Origin: Populus alba
Taxonomy: Eukaryota > Streptophyta > Magnoliopsida > Malpighiales > Salicaceae
Assembly: GCF_005239225.2 (NCBI RefSeq)
Contig: NC_133298.1
Location: 2,976,001-3,040,000 of the forward strand
Reading direction: 5' to 3'
Length of the DNA stretch: 64,000 bases
A program made the translations under genes and the position numbers. Positions 23,531 to 35,044 of the stretch are shown piece by piece (positions within the stretch are counted from its first letter, which is position 1; every line of letters starts with the position of its first letter). The notes below the pieces were generated by a model. It saw only the letters and a list, made by a program, of their open reading frames with translations. It made no database searches and had not been told where the DNA came from.

Positions 23531-24639
23531 GTTTCCCAAAAAAAAAGAGGCAATTTTTGTCCTTAAGGAAATCAAAAAGCAACTAATTTAAAGTTTCTTC
23601 ATTCTTACAAATTGCTCTTATTTACTTCGTATCCTAGTCAACTACCATATCTTAATTATGTAATAATGATTTGCAAAGTTGGTCACATATGCTCTAAAAT
23701 AATAAAAAAAACATTTCTAATCACCCATTTAATCTCTTAAAATTAAGATGTTACGAAGACATAAACACTGCTAGCAAACTCTCTTTTAAACATTGTTTAT
23801 TTCAATTATCCACATCATTATTAATTATTATTGTTATTGTTATTATTATTATTATTATGGAAGCCAAATCACAGGGACAAAGGCTAAAAAAATATCAAAA
23901 TTATGAGCCATATCTCAATTAAATTTTTCTTCAAGAAATTAGATCTCTAAAGGTTAAAAACTTCACGATTGATGAGTTCTTCCATCCACACTTTCTAATA
24001 GATTTCATCAAGAACGCGCATTGTATGCAATGAAAACGATATCGTTAATGTGAAGGAAACATGATGTTTTTCATTAAAATATTTTCCTAATTTTGGAGAT
24101 GAAAGGATAAAACTTAAAACTTTTTAAAATCAAGGGTCGAATTGAAAAATAATTTCTTAGAGCATTCAATTGAAACCCACCATATAATTAGGAGTCTAAT
24201 TTGAGACTTGTTCCTTTTCTTTTCATCGTAGAAGAATTACCACGCTTAAAGTCATATTGATTGAACATTGTAGTGTTATTAATGAGTGTTTCTATTCCTT
24301 TTATTTTTACTAATTTATTTTGTAATCTGATGATTAAATTTATAAATCCACCGCATTTTTTTTATGTCTCGATAAATTTTTAATTGTGTGTTTTTTAAAA
24401 CTTTACACCATGCATGCATTTTTTATTTATAAAACTGTTACACTCTAATTTTCGTACTTCTTCCAACAAAAATTAATCAGATATAACAAAATTAGTCATA
24501 TTACCTCTTTATATTGTGGTGAAAATGAAATGATTTGCAATGACTAAACAAAAGAAATGATTAATAGTTTGCATATATGTCAATTAATTGATAAAATTCT
24601 TGATAGAATGAATTTTAAGGATGCAAAGTATAATTCAAC

Positions 24640-24800
24640 AAACAAAAGAGCAAGAGAATAATATAAATCTCTTTTAGCTGAGATTGTGCAGTTGAGATCT
24701 CTTTTAGCTGCTTTAACAAAACATCAACAGGTGCATAGAGCATTCCTAGGAGGTTTGTCGACACAAAATGATGATCAAGGGACAAATTAACCTCCATAAA
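24640..24800 (+). pseudogene. Relic of the DUF594-gene last exon
   Basis: About 100 bp (24690-24795) resembles the end of the coiled-coil exon at 31640-31745: TTGAGATCTcTTTTAgCTGC, then GAGGTTTGTCGACACAAAATGATGATCAAGGGAC against GAAGTTTGCCAGCACAAACTGATGGTCAAGGGAC. It is out of frame and lacks the coiled-coil repeats. It implies an older gene copy upstream of the surviving one. Confidence 0.55.
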
Positions 24801-24838
24801 AAAATAAAATAGAAAGATGCTCTAGAGTACTTGTTTTT

Positions 24839-25087
24839 TGTTAGAGAATAATATAAATTATATTTTAAAACTTCATCTAATAGATTAAGCTATTGAGTTG
24901 AGATGGTTCTTTGACATGGTATCAGAGCCTTGATGACTAAGCGGTCACAAGTTTGAATCTCACCATCCCTATTTATTTGATAAAAATTAAACACAAGATA
25001 ATATGGGTCTGTGCAAGTTTCAAGTCCAAAAAACTTTTACTTGAAAAGATAATATAAATCATATCTTGAAATCTCACATAATACCTT
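24839..25087 (+). mobile_element. TRIM-like mini LTR retrotransposon
   Basis: A 78-bp LTR-like unit (24839-24916, TGTTAG...TTTGACA) is followed directly by TGGTATCAGAGCC, the primer site complementary to initiator tRNA-Met. A partial second copy of the repeat (AGATAATATAAATcATATcTTgAAA) starts near 25041. No coding region lies between. Total about 250 bp. The right repeat is truncated or diverged, so its end is approximate. Confidence 0.65.
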
Positions 25088-25409
25088 CTTTTTTGACATT
25101 CGTAATCTATCTATAGTTATATATTTAAGAGTACTAGCTCCTGATTCTTTTACCGTAATGCATAATACGACTACTACTTTATTACCGCTGAAAATTTGCA
25201 AAGCCTTTGCCTATCTAGCTAGAATCTCTTGAGAATGAAAAGATGCTGGATAAACCCATTGTTTTAATCATCGAGAGGATGACTATCGTTGAATAGGTTA
25301 TCTATCCAAATTTCTGAAATTTTTCTGTGTTTTGAAGATGCAAAATTCCACTAGTGCAAGGCAGAAACTTATTAGTAAATTAAATGGTAGTCACATGTTC
25401 AAACCTTTG

Positions 25410-25650
25410 GGAAGTTTAGTGCTCTAACTCATCATTTTGATATTCAAAATTCCTTCTTTGAGTGTCCAGAAAGCGATGTCTATTGCCTATCAAGAAAAGA
25501 AAACGGGGGGAAAGCGACTAGTTTAAAGTCTCTTGATTCAAGCAGCATCTCTTTATTACTATTTAGCATCTCTTCGTTGCTTTGTACCCATGACAGGTAC
25601 CAAATTCTTACGTGTACATGTAACTATGGTTTGTGAAAGCGATTTTGCAT
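25410..25650. repeat. DUF594 upstream block, copy 1
   Basis: About 240 bp repeated at 26112-26350 with high similarity (GGGAAGTTTAGTGCTC, GATGTCTATTG, AGCATCTCTTC, TACATGTAACT). The second copy lies directly upstream of the DUF594 gene. Confidence 0.75.
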
Positions 25651-26111
25651 GCCGTTCAAATCGCAAGACTTGCATGTTCTTACGCCGGGGGTGAGTATAG
25701 AGTCAATGCTGGAATGAGCGACTCCCAGAGCAGCTTCTTGTGATGACATTAAGACTATATGATAATCAAATATTACAAGCTCTCCAAAAACTTATACAGG
25801 TAGCATTTACGAGCTCCTTTTGTATACTAAAACTAAAACCAGAACAGCTAGAGGGGCGCAGCACATTTAAATGCTTGTATTTTATTATTGAGAGGCAGGG
25901 GGTTGAAATTGGATGTGCGGGCAGTGCCTTTCAGGTTCTCCCATTGTCCATAATGTTTCGAGTTCACCTCGTTGCCTTCCCAGCGTCAGAAACGTACCTG
26001 CATCCATGATTAAAGAATTAATCTCATGCGAATTAATTGTGCAGACAAACAAGAATGACCACTTAAGGAGGCAATTTCTGTAATTCTGATCATAAACGAA
26101 AAATAATTAGG

Positions 26112-26350
26112 GAAGTTTAGTGCTCAAATATCATATTGATATTCAGAATTCCTTCTTTGAGTGTCCATAAAGCGATGTCTATTGTCTATCAAGAAAAGAA
26201 AAGGGGGGGAAAAGCATTTAAAGTCTCTTCATTCTTGCAGCATCTCTTTCTTACTATTTAGCATCTCTTCTTTGCTTTGAACCCATGACAAGTACCAAAT
26301 TCTTGCTTGTACATGTAACTTGGTTTGCAAAAGCTGGTAATTCAAGCTTT
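26112..26350. repeat. DUF594 upstream block, copy 2
   Basis: Paralogue of 25410-25650, ending about 220 bp before the DUF594 start codon, so it may hold the gene's promoter or 5' UTR. No TATA box stands out clearly. Confidence 0.7.
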
Positions 26351-26568
26351 GAGTTAAAGGAGATATATCCCAGAATTCACTTCCAAATATTAATTTGTAA
26401 TGCATCCCATACCTTTTTCTTTGCATGCTGCAACAATAATATGCAGCAACTCCCATTTTATGAGCCTTTTCGCTATTCATTTTAAGAGATTTTTTCAAAG
26501 ATATCCACATACAAAATTGTTTTTTCAAGGGTTCATCGAGAGAACTAGTTTCCACAATTGAGGAAAAG

Positions 26569-29500
26569 ATGACAATGCTTAAAAAATTGCCTGAAGAAGT
26601 CTTAAATTTATGGAACAATTGGGAGATTCGAGGAATGGTTTTGCTTAGTTTGTTACTACAAACCATCCTCATCATTTTTGGGTCTTGGCGAAAGACCAGT
26701 GGCATAAGCTGGATCAGGATTCTCGTTTGGTCTGCATACCTATCAGCTGACATGGTGGCAACTGTTGCACTGGGTAATCTAGCCAGGAGCCAAGGAGATT
26801 CATCAGGTAAAAGTTCAGAGAAAGCAAACAATTCCATCCAGGCATTTTGGGCACCTTTTCTACTCCTGCACCTTGGTGGCCCAGACACAATCACTGCATA
26901 CTCAATTGAAGATAACGAGTTGTGGTTAAGGCATTTACTTGGTCTTTTATTCCAAGTCATAGTGGCTTTTTATGTCTTCTCAAGGTCCTGGGGTAGCGGT
27001 ATCCTCACATTCATAGCGATCCCAATGTTTGTTGTTGGCATTGCAAAGTACGCAGAGAGGACTTGGGTGCTCTGGTCTTCATGCTCCAAGAGTTTGAAAA
27101 AGTCTTCTCTCTCAGATTTTTGGAAGTCTGATAATCGTTCGGGAATATCAACAACTCCTCCACATGACCACCAGCGAGATTATCTTCTTCAAGCTTATGT
27201 TTTTTCAAATATATCGAAGTTTGTGATGCAGGATCTTGTCCCTGGCATTGGTGAACTAATAAGAAGCCGGACGTTGATTTCCAAGAATGAAGCAGACGGT
27301 GCCTTCAAGGTGGTAGAGGCTGAGCTTGGATTGATATATGATATGCTTTATACTAAAGCGCCTCTGATTTACTCCCGTGCCGGAATCATTCTTCGCTGCA
27401 TCAGCTCTCTGCTCTCTGTTACTGCGTTTATTACCTTCCAGGTCAAGATTGAAAAGCATGCCTACGCAACGACCGACATTGCAATTACATATTTATTGTT
27501 TGCGGCTGCTGTTTTTCTCGAGTTTTATGCTTTTTTATGCCTTGTTTTGTCTGACTGGACAATGATTTGGTTGATTGGTAAAGGAGGGAACGCCCTGACT
27601 AGTGCAATTTATTCTCAGCTAAGGAAGTTAACTGGAAGCAAGAGGTGGTCGAGATCCATATCACAGTATAACCTGAAAAGCTCTTCCTTTGAAAGCGAGC
27701 CATATAGATGCTTGAAATTCCTGGGAATCGATGAAATGATGAGGCAGATGCATGTGAATAGGAAATATTTGAATGAAGAACTGCAAGGTCTTATTTTCGA
27801 ACATCTTCGAGGGAAAGCTTGGAAGATTTGAATGTCTGTGATAAGAATGTCAGAAGTAAAATAATAGGTCAGAGGGGAGATGGTGTGCTAGAAAGAGAGG
27901 GACTGTTACAGTCCTACAAGTGGTGCACGACTGAAGTAGAATTCAGTCGGAGCATTCTTGTATGGCATCTCGCAACAGATATTTGTTATGGTGTTGATAA
28001 AGATGGAAGCAATGTCTCCAAAGAAGATGAAGCAAGCAGATGCCTATCTGAATACATGACGTATCTTTTGGTGATAAGACCAAATATGCTCTCTAAAGGA
28101 TTCGGTGATGATGAGGGATATCAAGAAACCTTGCGAGAATTGCGAGAATTGCGAGAATTGTGGGGTCTAAAATATCCTGATCTTTTTCGAGAGGCATATC
28201 AACGTAACTTGCGAGAATTGTGGGGTCCTGATGATGAGGGATATCAACGTATCTTGCAAAACTTGCGCAACGGTGAATCACGTGGTTATGATGATGGACT
28301 GTTTCAACGTTACTGGAAAACAAGAAAGTCAGTGCTAATCGGTGTGGATAGGCTCGCCAGGCAATTGCAGTTATTCGGATTGGAGAAGCGACGGGAGATG
28401 ATAAGGGAAGTTTGGATAGAAATGCTTGTTTATGCAGCAGCTCAGTGTCCATGGAAAGAACATACTCAACAACTGAGAAGAGGTGGAGAGTTACTCACTC
28501 ATGTCTCCCTTCTCATGCTACATCTTGGCTTGAGCGCACAATACGAATATAGAGATTCAGACGACTTTATAAATTTGGAATGGGTAAGTATACCAAAAAT
28601 CCTTCTCAAGTACGTAGATAGATACTGCATTTTTTTAGGCGTCAGAATAAAATATATAACAAATCAGATTATTTCAATTTATACATGTTTTTTTAATTCA
28701 TTATTTTGGAAATTCATAACTAATAGTAATTATATGTTTCCAGCAACATTTGTTTAGGCGCCAGAATAAAATAACAAATCATATTATTTCCATTTCAATG
28801 TCTTCGTTTTGTTTTCTTCATTTTATTAATAAAGTGATTTTAATTGGATGTCATTTAATTTAAAACGGTTGGATGATGGTTAATATTAGATATTTGCTTT
28901 TATTGATGCCTTCGTGTTTAAGAAAAATTTGGAATAAATGATTAATATTATATATTTGCTTTTATTAACTGATAACTATTCTAATTTCTGACAAATGTTT
29001 CACTGCAATCTTTAATGAAAACAAAAAGGGGAATTTAGAATATCGCAACGCTAGAGTCAAATATTTGAGAGGTACTGCAGACATGTCAGGGTCGAGTCCC
29101 GATGAGGTATGTTCCACTTCCATCTCAATACTTTAAAACCTTTCAATTTACCGTATAGTTTTTTAAATAGTTTCCATTTTTTTCTTTTTTAAAATAACTA
29201 TCAAAACTTTCAGTTTTCCTTACCTTTCTCTTTTACTTCCTCTCATATACCCATAGATGTTATTATTTGCATAAAAACACTTAAAAACATTTCCAAAAAG
29301 AAATATATTCAAAAACTAATTTTAAACAGTAAGTGTTTTTATACTTGCATTAATTCTATACTTGCATTAACATCAATCGAAGTTAATTTTTAGTTTTTCA
29401 TATTGGATAAAGATTCATGATACAATTCTTTGCATGGTACATTTTCATTAAAAAAAGTCTATTGTCCATAAAAAAAATCAAAATACTTTACAGTAATTAT

Positions 29501-31770
29501 CTCACAAAATTATTCTTAAATAATATATATAATAATTAAATATACATGTAAATTCGAAAATGAAGATACAATATATATAGGTCAGATATGTAATACTCTA
29601 CCTATCTTTATATTCAAATTGTTTGATTGTATTACCTACCATGAAAAAAAAAATACACCCATACATATCTCCTTTCAAACAATGGAAGGTAGAACTTTTA
29701 CAAGTCAGTACAATTATCGTGTCCAGCCTTGTTGATTTTTTATACTTGATAAAATTAAATTTTTTTTTGTAACAAACCAAACAGAAGTTAAAGGCCTTGA
29801 GGTTTTCTCTCTTTTTTTTTTCAAAGGAAACGACAAATTTATGACCTGTTAATTTTCCATGCTTTGCACTTTGCCACTCTTTCTCTTCTGCTAAATTCAA
29901 TGTCCAAGGCCTTTAATAATCTGTCGTCTAACTAATAATCTTAATATTATAAGCTATTTTTGATATTCACGTTTTTCTATTGTTTTATTTTCTAATAGTG
30001 CATTTTCTTTATCCAGTGTTGCATAAGTTCTTACACCACACATTCTTTTATTTAAACAAGGTTGCACTTAATTTGCCTACTTCAAACAAACCGTTTTTGT
30101 TTTTGCAAAAGACAAAAGAGCCCTTTGTCCGAAGCCTAGTTTTTTTTGCTTTCAAGGAAAAATAAGTTATTACACTGTAGCAAAAGAAATATATCCGGAC
30201 CATTTTATCCTTAATAAATTTTATAATGACTAATGCATTCTTTAGTGAAGATAATTGTACCTCTAATTACCAGCATAACTATTTTTTTAATAAAGGTAAA
30301 ATAGTAAAAACAATGTCTAGAAGCACAATAAATCACTGGTGTCTTTTTAATATTTTTTTTGTAATATTGATGCCTTTACGTCTAATAAAAATTTGGAATA
30401 AATGATTAATATTAGATATTTGCTTTTATTAACTGATGACTACTTGAATATCTAATAATAAATTCAATTAATATCACAAGGAGGAGGAGGAAGAAGAATA
30501 TGTCCCGGCTGGAGAACAATATTCCGAAGGTACTACAATCATGTCAGGGTCGAGAGCCAATGAGGTATGTTCCACTTCCATCTCAATACTTTAAAGTTTT
30601 TGTTTTTGAAAAAGATAAAAGAGCCTCTTGTCCAAAGCCTAATTTTTCCTGTTTTCAAGTGCAAATCAGCTATGACACTGTAGCAAAAAAAACATGTCTG
30701 AATAATTTTATTTTTTTAATAAAGATAAAAGAGTAAAAACAATGTTTCTTTTTAGTATATTTTTTTAATATTATCCTATGAGGTTTTCTCTCTCTTTTTT
30801 CAAAGGAAAAGATAAATTTATGACCTGTAAATTTTCCATGCTTTGCACTTTGCCACTCTTTCTCTTCCGCTAAATTCAATGTCCAAGGGCTTTAATAGTC
30901 TGTCGTCTAACTAATAATCTTAATATTATAAGCTATTTTTGATATTCATGTTGTGTTGTTTTATTTTATGAAATACCTTATGTACATTTTCTTTATCTAG
31001 TGTTGCAAAAGTTTTTACACCACACATTCTTTTATTTAAACCTTGTTTATTTTTGTGATTTAAAAATATTTTTTAAAAAATATAAAAAAATATTATTTCA
31101 ATGTATTTTCAAATAAAAAATATTTTAAAAAATAATTATTATAACACTCACAAACACTCTTTAATCAAGATTGCACTTAATTTGCGTAGTTCGAACAACA
31201 TGCATGCATTCAAAGCAAGATTATACTTACTTTGGCAGCAAGTTTTAATCAATTAGTATTGTGAAACTAGTCAAATTACCTCCTTTATGTTTATTGAAAT
31301 GAGAAATTAAATTGAAATTCATGAGACTCCTAATTTCTATTTTTAAATAAGAATAATTTGCATTGATTAATTAAATATTTGTTAATTACTCATGTCGAGG
31401 TAACAATTTTGCTATTTTGAAGGAGTTGAAAAAACTTGAAAAGATTGTGGCAAATACAAAGCGAGAGCTTGAGCCTAAAAATCAAGAGCTTGAGCGTCAA
31501 CATCGAAAGCTTGAGCGTAACCTTGAGTGTAAAAATCAAGAGCTTGAGCGTCAACATCGAAAGCTTGAGCGTAACGAGCAAAAGCGTGAGCGTAACAAGC
31601 AAAAGCTTGAGCGCGAAGAGCGAAACCTTGAGCAATTGAGATCTTCTTTAACTGCATCAACTCCACAACAAGGATTTGATTCACTTCCAAGAAGTTTGCC
31701 AGCACAAACTGATGGTCAAGGGACTGGTCAACCACCATCAAATAATGAGATCAGGTTAAGCATGGAATAA
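26569..31770 (+). CDS. DUF4220/DUF594 membrane protein gene, frameshifted
   Basis: Model: exon 1 26569-28583, exon 2 29029-29106 (or its duplicate 30481-30564), exon 3 31423-31770. All junctions are phase 0 with GT-AG borders. The N-terminal half (about residues 1-400) is the DUF4220 region, with several hydrophobic segments (for example MVLLSLLLQTILIIF, LLGLLFQVIVAFYVF) and the family signature FWAPFLLLHLGGPDTITAYS. The second half has VEFSRSILVWHLATDICY, and the DUF594 box (EMLVYAAAQCPWKEHTQQLRR) near the end of exon 1. Exon 3 is a charged coiled coil with an 18-residue repeat. Between 27786 and 27831 the frame shifts by one base: the first ORF stops at 27829-27831 and the second continues in another frame. 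This is either a pseudogene lesion or a sequence error. The family is plant-specific, membrane-associated and of unknown biochemical function. Confidence 0.75.
29598..30180. repeat. Intron repeat, copy 1
   Basis: Within the long intron of the DUF594 gene. 29803-29972 is nearly identical to 30780-30952, and 30000-30075 matches 31000-31045 plus 31167-31200. Small minus-strand ORFs here are by-products of the repeat. Confidence 0.75.
30481..30564 (+). other. Duplicated alternative exon 2 of the DUF594 gene
   Basis: An 84-bp open block bounded by ATCACAAG and GTATGT encodes EEEEEEYVPAGEQYSEGTT, then IMSGSRANE. It parallels exon 2 at 29029-29106 (GNLEYRNARVKYLRGTADM, then SGSSPDE). Both are phase 0 at each end, so either or both could be spliced in without changing the frame. 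Flanking intron sequence is duplicated too, with a period of about 1.45 kb. Confidence 0.65.
31041..31167. mobile_element. AT-rich MITE in the DUF594 intron
   Basis: The duplicated intron at 30045-30070 reads straight through (TTATTTAAACAAGGTTGC), whereas here about 127 bp of AT-rich DNA interrupts the same point (TTATTTAAAC...CAAGATTGC). The ends TTGTTTATTTTTGTG and CACAAACACTC are roughly inverted. It belongs to the family at 16.2 and 45.5 kb. Confidence 0.7.
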
Positions 31771-31904
31771 AAGTACTAGCTTTTGTTATGTTGTATCCAT
31801 AATTATTTAAGTGAATTAACTTAAATACTAGCAACAATACTGTTGGGCTTCCTTTTGCCTTTGCTTTAAATTGTTCAAGTTGTTGGGTGGACAATCATCC
31901 CTTA

Positions 31905-32920
31905 GGGTTTGTTTGGTATTGAGGTTGTTGTTGTGGTTGTGGTTTTAAAAAAGTTGTTTTATAAAAAGTACTTTTAGTTGAGGTTGGTTTGAAAAAATTT
32001 ATGTTTGGTTAAAACTGTGGTTGAAATTGAGGTTGAATAAAAATTAGTTTAATGTGTTTGGTAAAAAAATGCTTTTCAAATTGAGGTTATAAAATAATTA
32101 ATATATATATATATATATATTAATGATTTTTAATTTAAATATTTTAGATTTAACCACTGTTATTATTTTATGAAATAAATAATATTGATATCAAATATTT
32201 TTTATTCTTCCATTAAACTATGTGCAATGTCATTACATACAAAATCTATCCAACAAGGACTATATTTTTCATGGTTTCTTAAGCGCACAACAACAAAAAC
32301 TGAATTTTTTATTACGTCAATAAGCGATCTCCTTTTAAGTTTTTGAATAAAACACAATTAAAATATTAATAAAAATAAAAACTGAATTTTTTTTATGTAG
32401 TGTTATTAAATAATATTAAATACTAGTTTTTCAAGTAAAACATATTTTTTAAAAAAAATTTACAATTTTATTATGTATAAAATTCATTCGTCAAGAACTA
32501 CAGAAAAAAATAATTTTTTGAGCGTGCAATAAAATTAAGTAAAATATTATCAGGAATACAATTGAGATTACAATACGAGTAAATTTAATTCACCTTAAAC
32601 TAATTTTTTTAAAAAATAATATTGTTCATGTTCACGTGAACAATGCGAGTAAAATCAATTAATTGCACTAATTTTTCAAAAAAAAAAAAACTGTAACAGT
32701 GGAGCATGGCTCCACTGTTCAGTGAACAGTGGAGTCATGCTCCACTGTTCTGCTTTTCTACCCCACAAGAAGCAGCATTTTGCTGCTTCTCCAAAACATG
32801 TGGTGCGGCTGAGAATTTGATGGGTCCCACCATCAAAACGCAGTTTTCTTTTGTTAACCAAACGACATTTGGCGTGGCTGCGGGTGAACCTCACCCGCAG
32901 CCACGTTACCAAATGGGCAC
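31905..32920 (-). mobile_element. Harbinger/Tourist-like MITE A
   Basis: A 1,016-bp element flanked by TTA on both sides (31902-31904, 32921-32923). Its ends GGGTTTGTTTGGTA and, on the other strand, GTGCCCATTTGGTA are imperfect inverted repeats of the PIF/Harbinger kind. It contains GTGGTTGTGG-type and AGTGGAGCATG hairpin motifs. It is the same family as 33867-34950 but inverted. No transposase is present. Confidence 0.75.
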
Positions 32921-33009
32921 TTAGTCAGCTTTTGAAACGTAATTACCGGGAGTTCAACTTACTAATTGCAGATTTGTGGAAGAGCCATCATATCATCATG
33001 TGCTTATGA

Positions 33010-33839
33010 CAAGGTTGTAAATTTCGTTTCATTTTGTTTGAAATGGCCGAAACATTCCATACCAATTCAAAAAACAAAACAAAACGAAAGAATTTCATTT
33101 CATTTTAAATCTCGGTCCGTTCCGGATTTTTCAGCTAAATTTCAGCCGGAACATTCCGGTTTCATTCCACATGTTTCGTTCCACTTTTGAAAAGTCATTG
33201 AATAAAATTAAACCTTGTTTAATTTCATTAATTAAACCACACAAGTATAAAAAGCTTTTTTTCATTACTATTTTCAATAACAATGATATTAATAATAATA
33301 TTGAAAATTATTGATACTATTTTCATTAACAATGATATTAATTTTTTAAAATTAGATTTATTACTAATATATATGGTTTATATTCATGTTGTTTTTTTCA
33401 TGTTTATACTTTGTAGGAATTTAAGCAAAACAAGAGATGCTTTAGATTCCATTAGCCTTGATAACTTTGACCTAGCTTTATATTTAAAATATTTGTGTTA
33501 AAATATTTTACTTTCATAATATTTTGATATTTTGTTTAAGTTGAATTACTTTAAGTTAAAGATCTATTTAATCTTGACTATTTAGAAATATTTTAAATTT
33601 TGAAATTATATTTATTTGACATTATATTTATATTGCATAATTTATAATTAATTTATCTTGAATTTGAATTATATTTGTTGAATATATATATATATATATA
33701 TATATGAACAGTACAACCCCGAAACGGAAACACTCCGAAACTGAAACTGAAACACTCTAAATAAAACACTCCGAAACTGAAACATTCCATTCCAATTTAA
33801 AAAAATAAAACACTTACCGAAACAGAATTGACAACCTTG
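33010..33839 (+). mobile_element. hAT-like MITE
   Basis: About 830 bp with terminal inverted repeats CAAGGTTGT and ACAACCTTG. It is flanked by GCTTATGA (33002-33009) and ACTTATGA (33840-33847), an 8-bp target duplication with one mismatch. The interior has CGAAACATTCC motifs near both ends and no transposase. Confidence 0.75.
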
Positions 33840-33866
33840 ACTTATGATGACTCATTCAACTTCTTA

Positions 33867-34950
33867 GATGGTGTTTGGGTAAGCGGTTGCGGCTGCGTTT
33901 TACTTAAAACGCAGTTGGCAGCCGTTTGGTAATGGAAAAAACGAGTTGTTGTTCATGGGTCCCACATGTTTTTTACGTTCGGACCGCAGGTAATGAAAAG
34001 CAATGAATTCATGCTTTTCACGCACTGTGCATGCTTAATTGCACTGTTCACTGAACAGTGCAATTAGCATGAACAGTGCACACTAATGCATTGTTCACTT
34101 TTTTTTTTTTAAGTGTATTAAATTTTTTAACATTTTTATTTTTTATATATATAAAAAAAAAAAAGTTAAACAGTGCACACTAATGCACTGTTCATGTTTT
34201 TTTAGTGTATTAAATTTTTTAACATTTTTATTTTTTTAAAAAAAAAAATACTAGTAAAACAGTGCACACTAATGCACTGTTCACTTATTTATTTAGTGTA
34301 TTAAATTTTTTAATATTTTTATTTTTTTTCAAAAAAAAAAACACTAGTTAAACAGTGCACACTAATGCACTGTTCACTTTTTTTTTTTTTCAGTGTATTA
34401 AATTTTTTAACATTTTTTTTTTTAAAAAAACACTAGTTTAAAGTGAATTAAATTCACTCGTACTGTGATGTGAACAATATTTTTTTCCCGAAAAACTAGT
34501 ATAGAGTGAATTAAATTCACTCGCACTGTAATATCAATTTTATACCTGATAATATTTTATCTACGCTAAAAAAATTATGAAAACTGTAATTCTTATCAGA
34601 TAAATTTTGTACATAATGGAATTATATATAGTTTAATGGAATAATAAAAAAATATTTTATAAAAAATATTTTTTATTTCATGTGTAATATAAGTAATTAA
34701 ATTTACAATATTTAAATTAAAAATCATTAGTATTAATATATATATATATATATTAATTATTTTATAACCTCAATTTGAAAAGCATTTTTTTAACCAAACA
34801 AATTAAACTACTTTTCTTCAACCTCAATTTCAACCACAGTTTTAACCAAAACACCTATTTTTTCAAACCAACCTCAACTAAAAGTACTTTTTATAAAACA
34901 ACTTTTTTCAAACCACAACCATAAAAGCTACCGCAATACCAAACACACTC
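33867..34950 (+). mobile_element. Harbinger/Tourist-like MITE B
   Basis: A 1,084-bp element between TTA duplications (33864-33866, 34951-34953). Ends are GATGGTGTTTGGGTA and, inverted, GAGTGTGTTTGGTATTG. It is collinear with MITE A when A is reversed; for example AACCTCAATTTCAACCACAG near 34821 pairs with the opposite strand near 32010. It carries an internal tandem repeat that A lacks. Confidence 0.75.
34068..34440. repeat. Hairpin-forming minisatellite in MITE B
   Basis: Four copies of a unit of about 90 bp: AACAGTGCACACTAATGCACTG, then TTCA, a T-rich stretch and AGTGTATTAAATTTTTTAACA. CAGTGCA and TGCACTG can pair as a small hairpin in each unit. MITE A shows no comparable array. Confidence 0.8.
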
Positions 34951-35044
34951 TTAGACTAGTTCAGGTACTTATTTAAAAATTGAAAAGTTTATACGAGGTT
35001 AATATATCAATTTAAAATCATGTAAACAGTGATCCATTTGTTTT

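Noticed and set aside
24917..24985. Possible tRNA or SINE because of TGGTATCAGAGCC and TTTGAATCTCACC
   Set aside because: No cloverleaf could be drawn. The first motif fits an initiator-Met primer site directly after a terminal repeat, so a TRIM is the better explanation.
26229..26960. 243-codon minus-strand ORF
   Set aside because: It is antisense to the DUF4220 exon and its upstream block; the sense strand encodes the recognisable protein.
34068..34440. CRISPR-like array (short palindromic repeats, regular spacing)
   Set aside because: The intervening T-rich stretches are themselves repeats, not unique spacers, and the context is a plant MITE.
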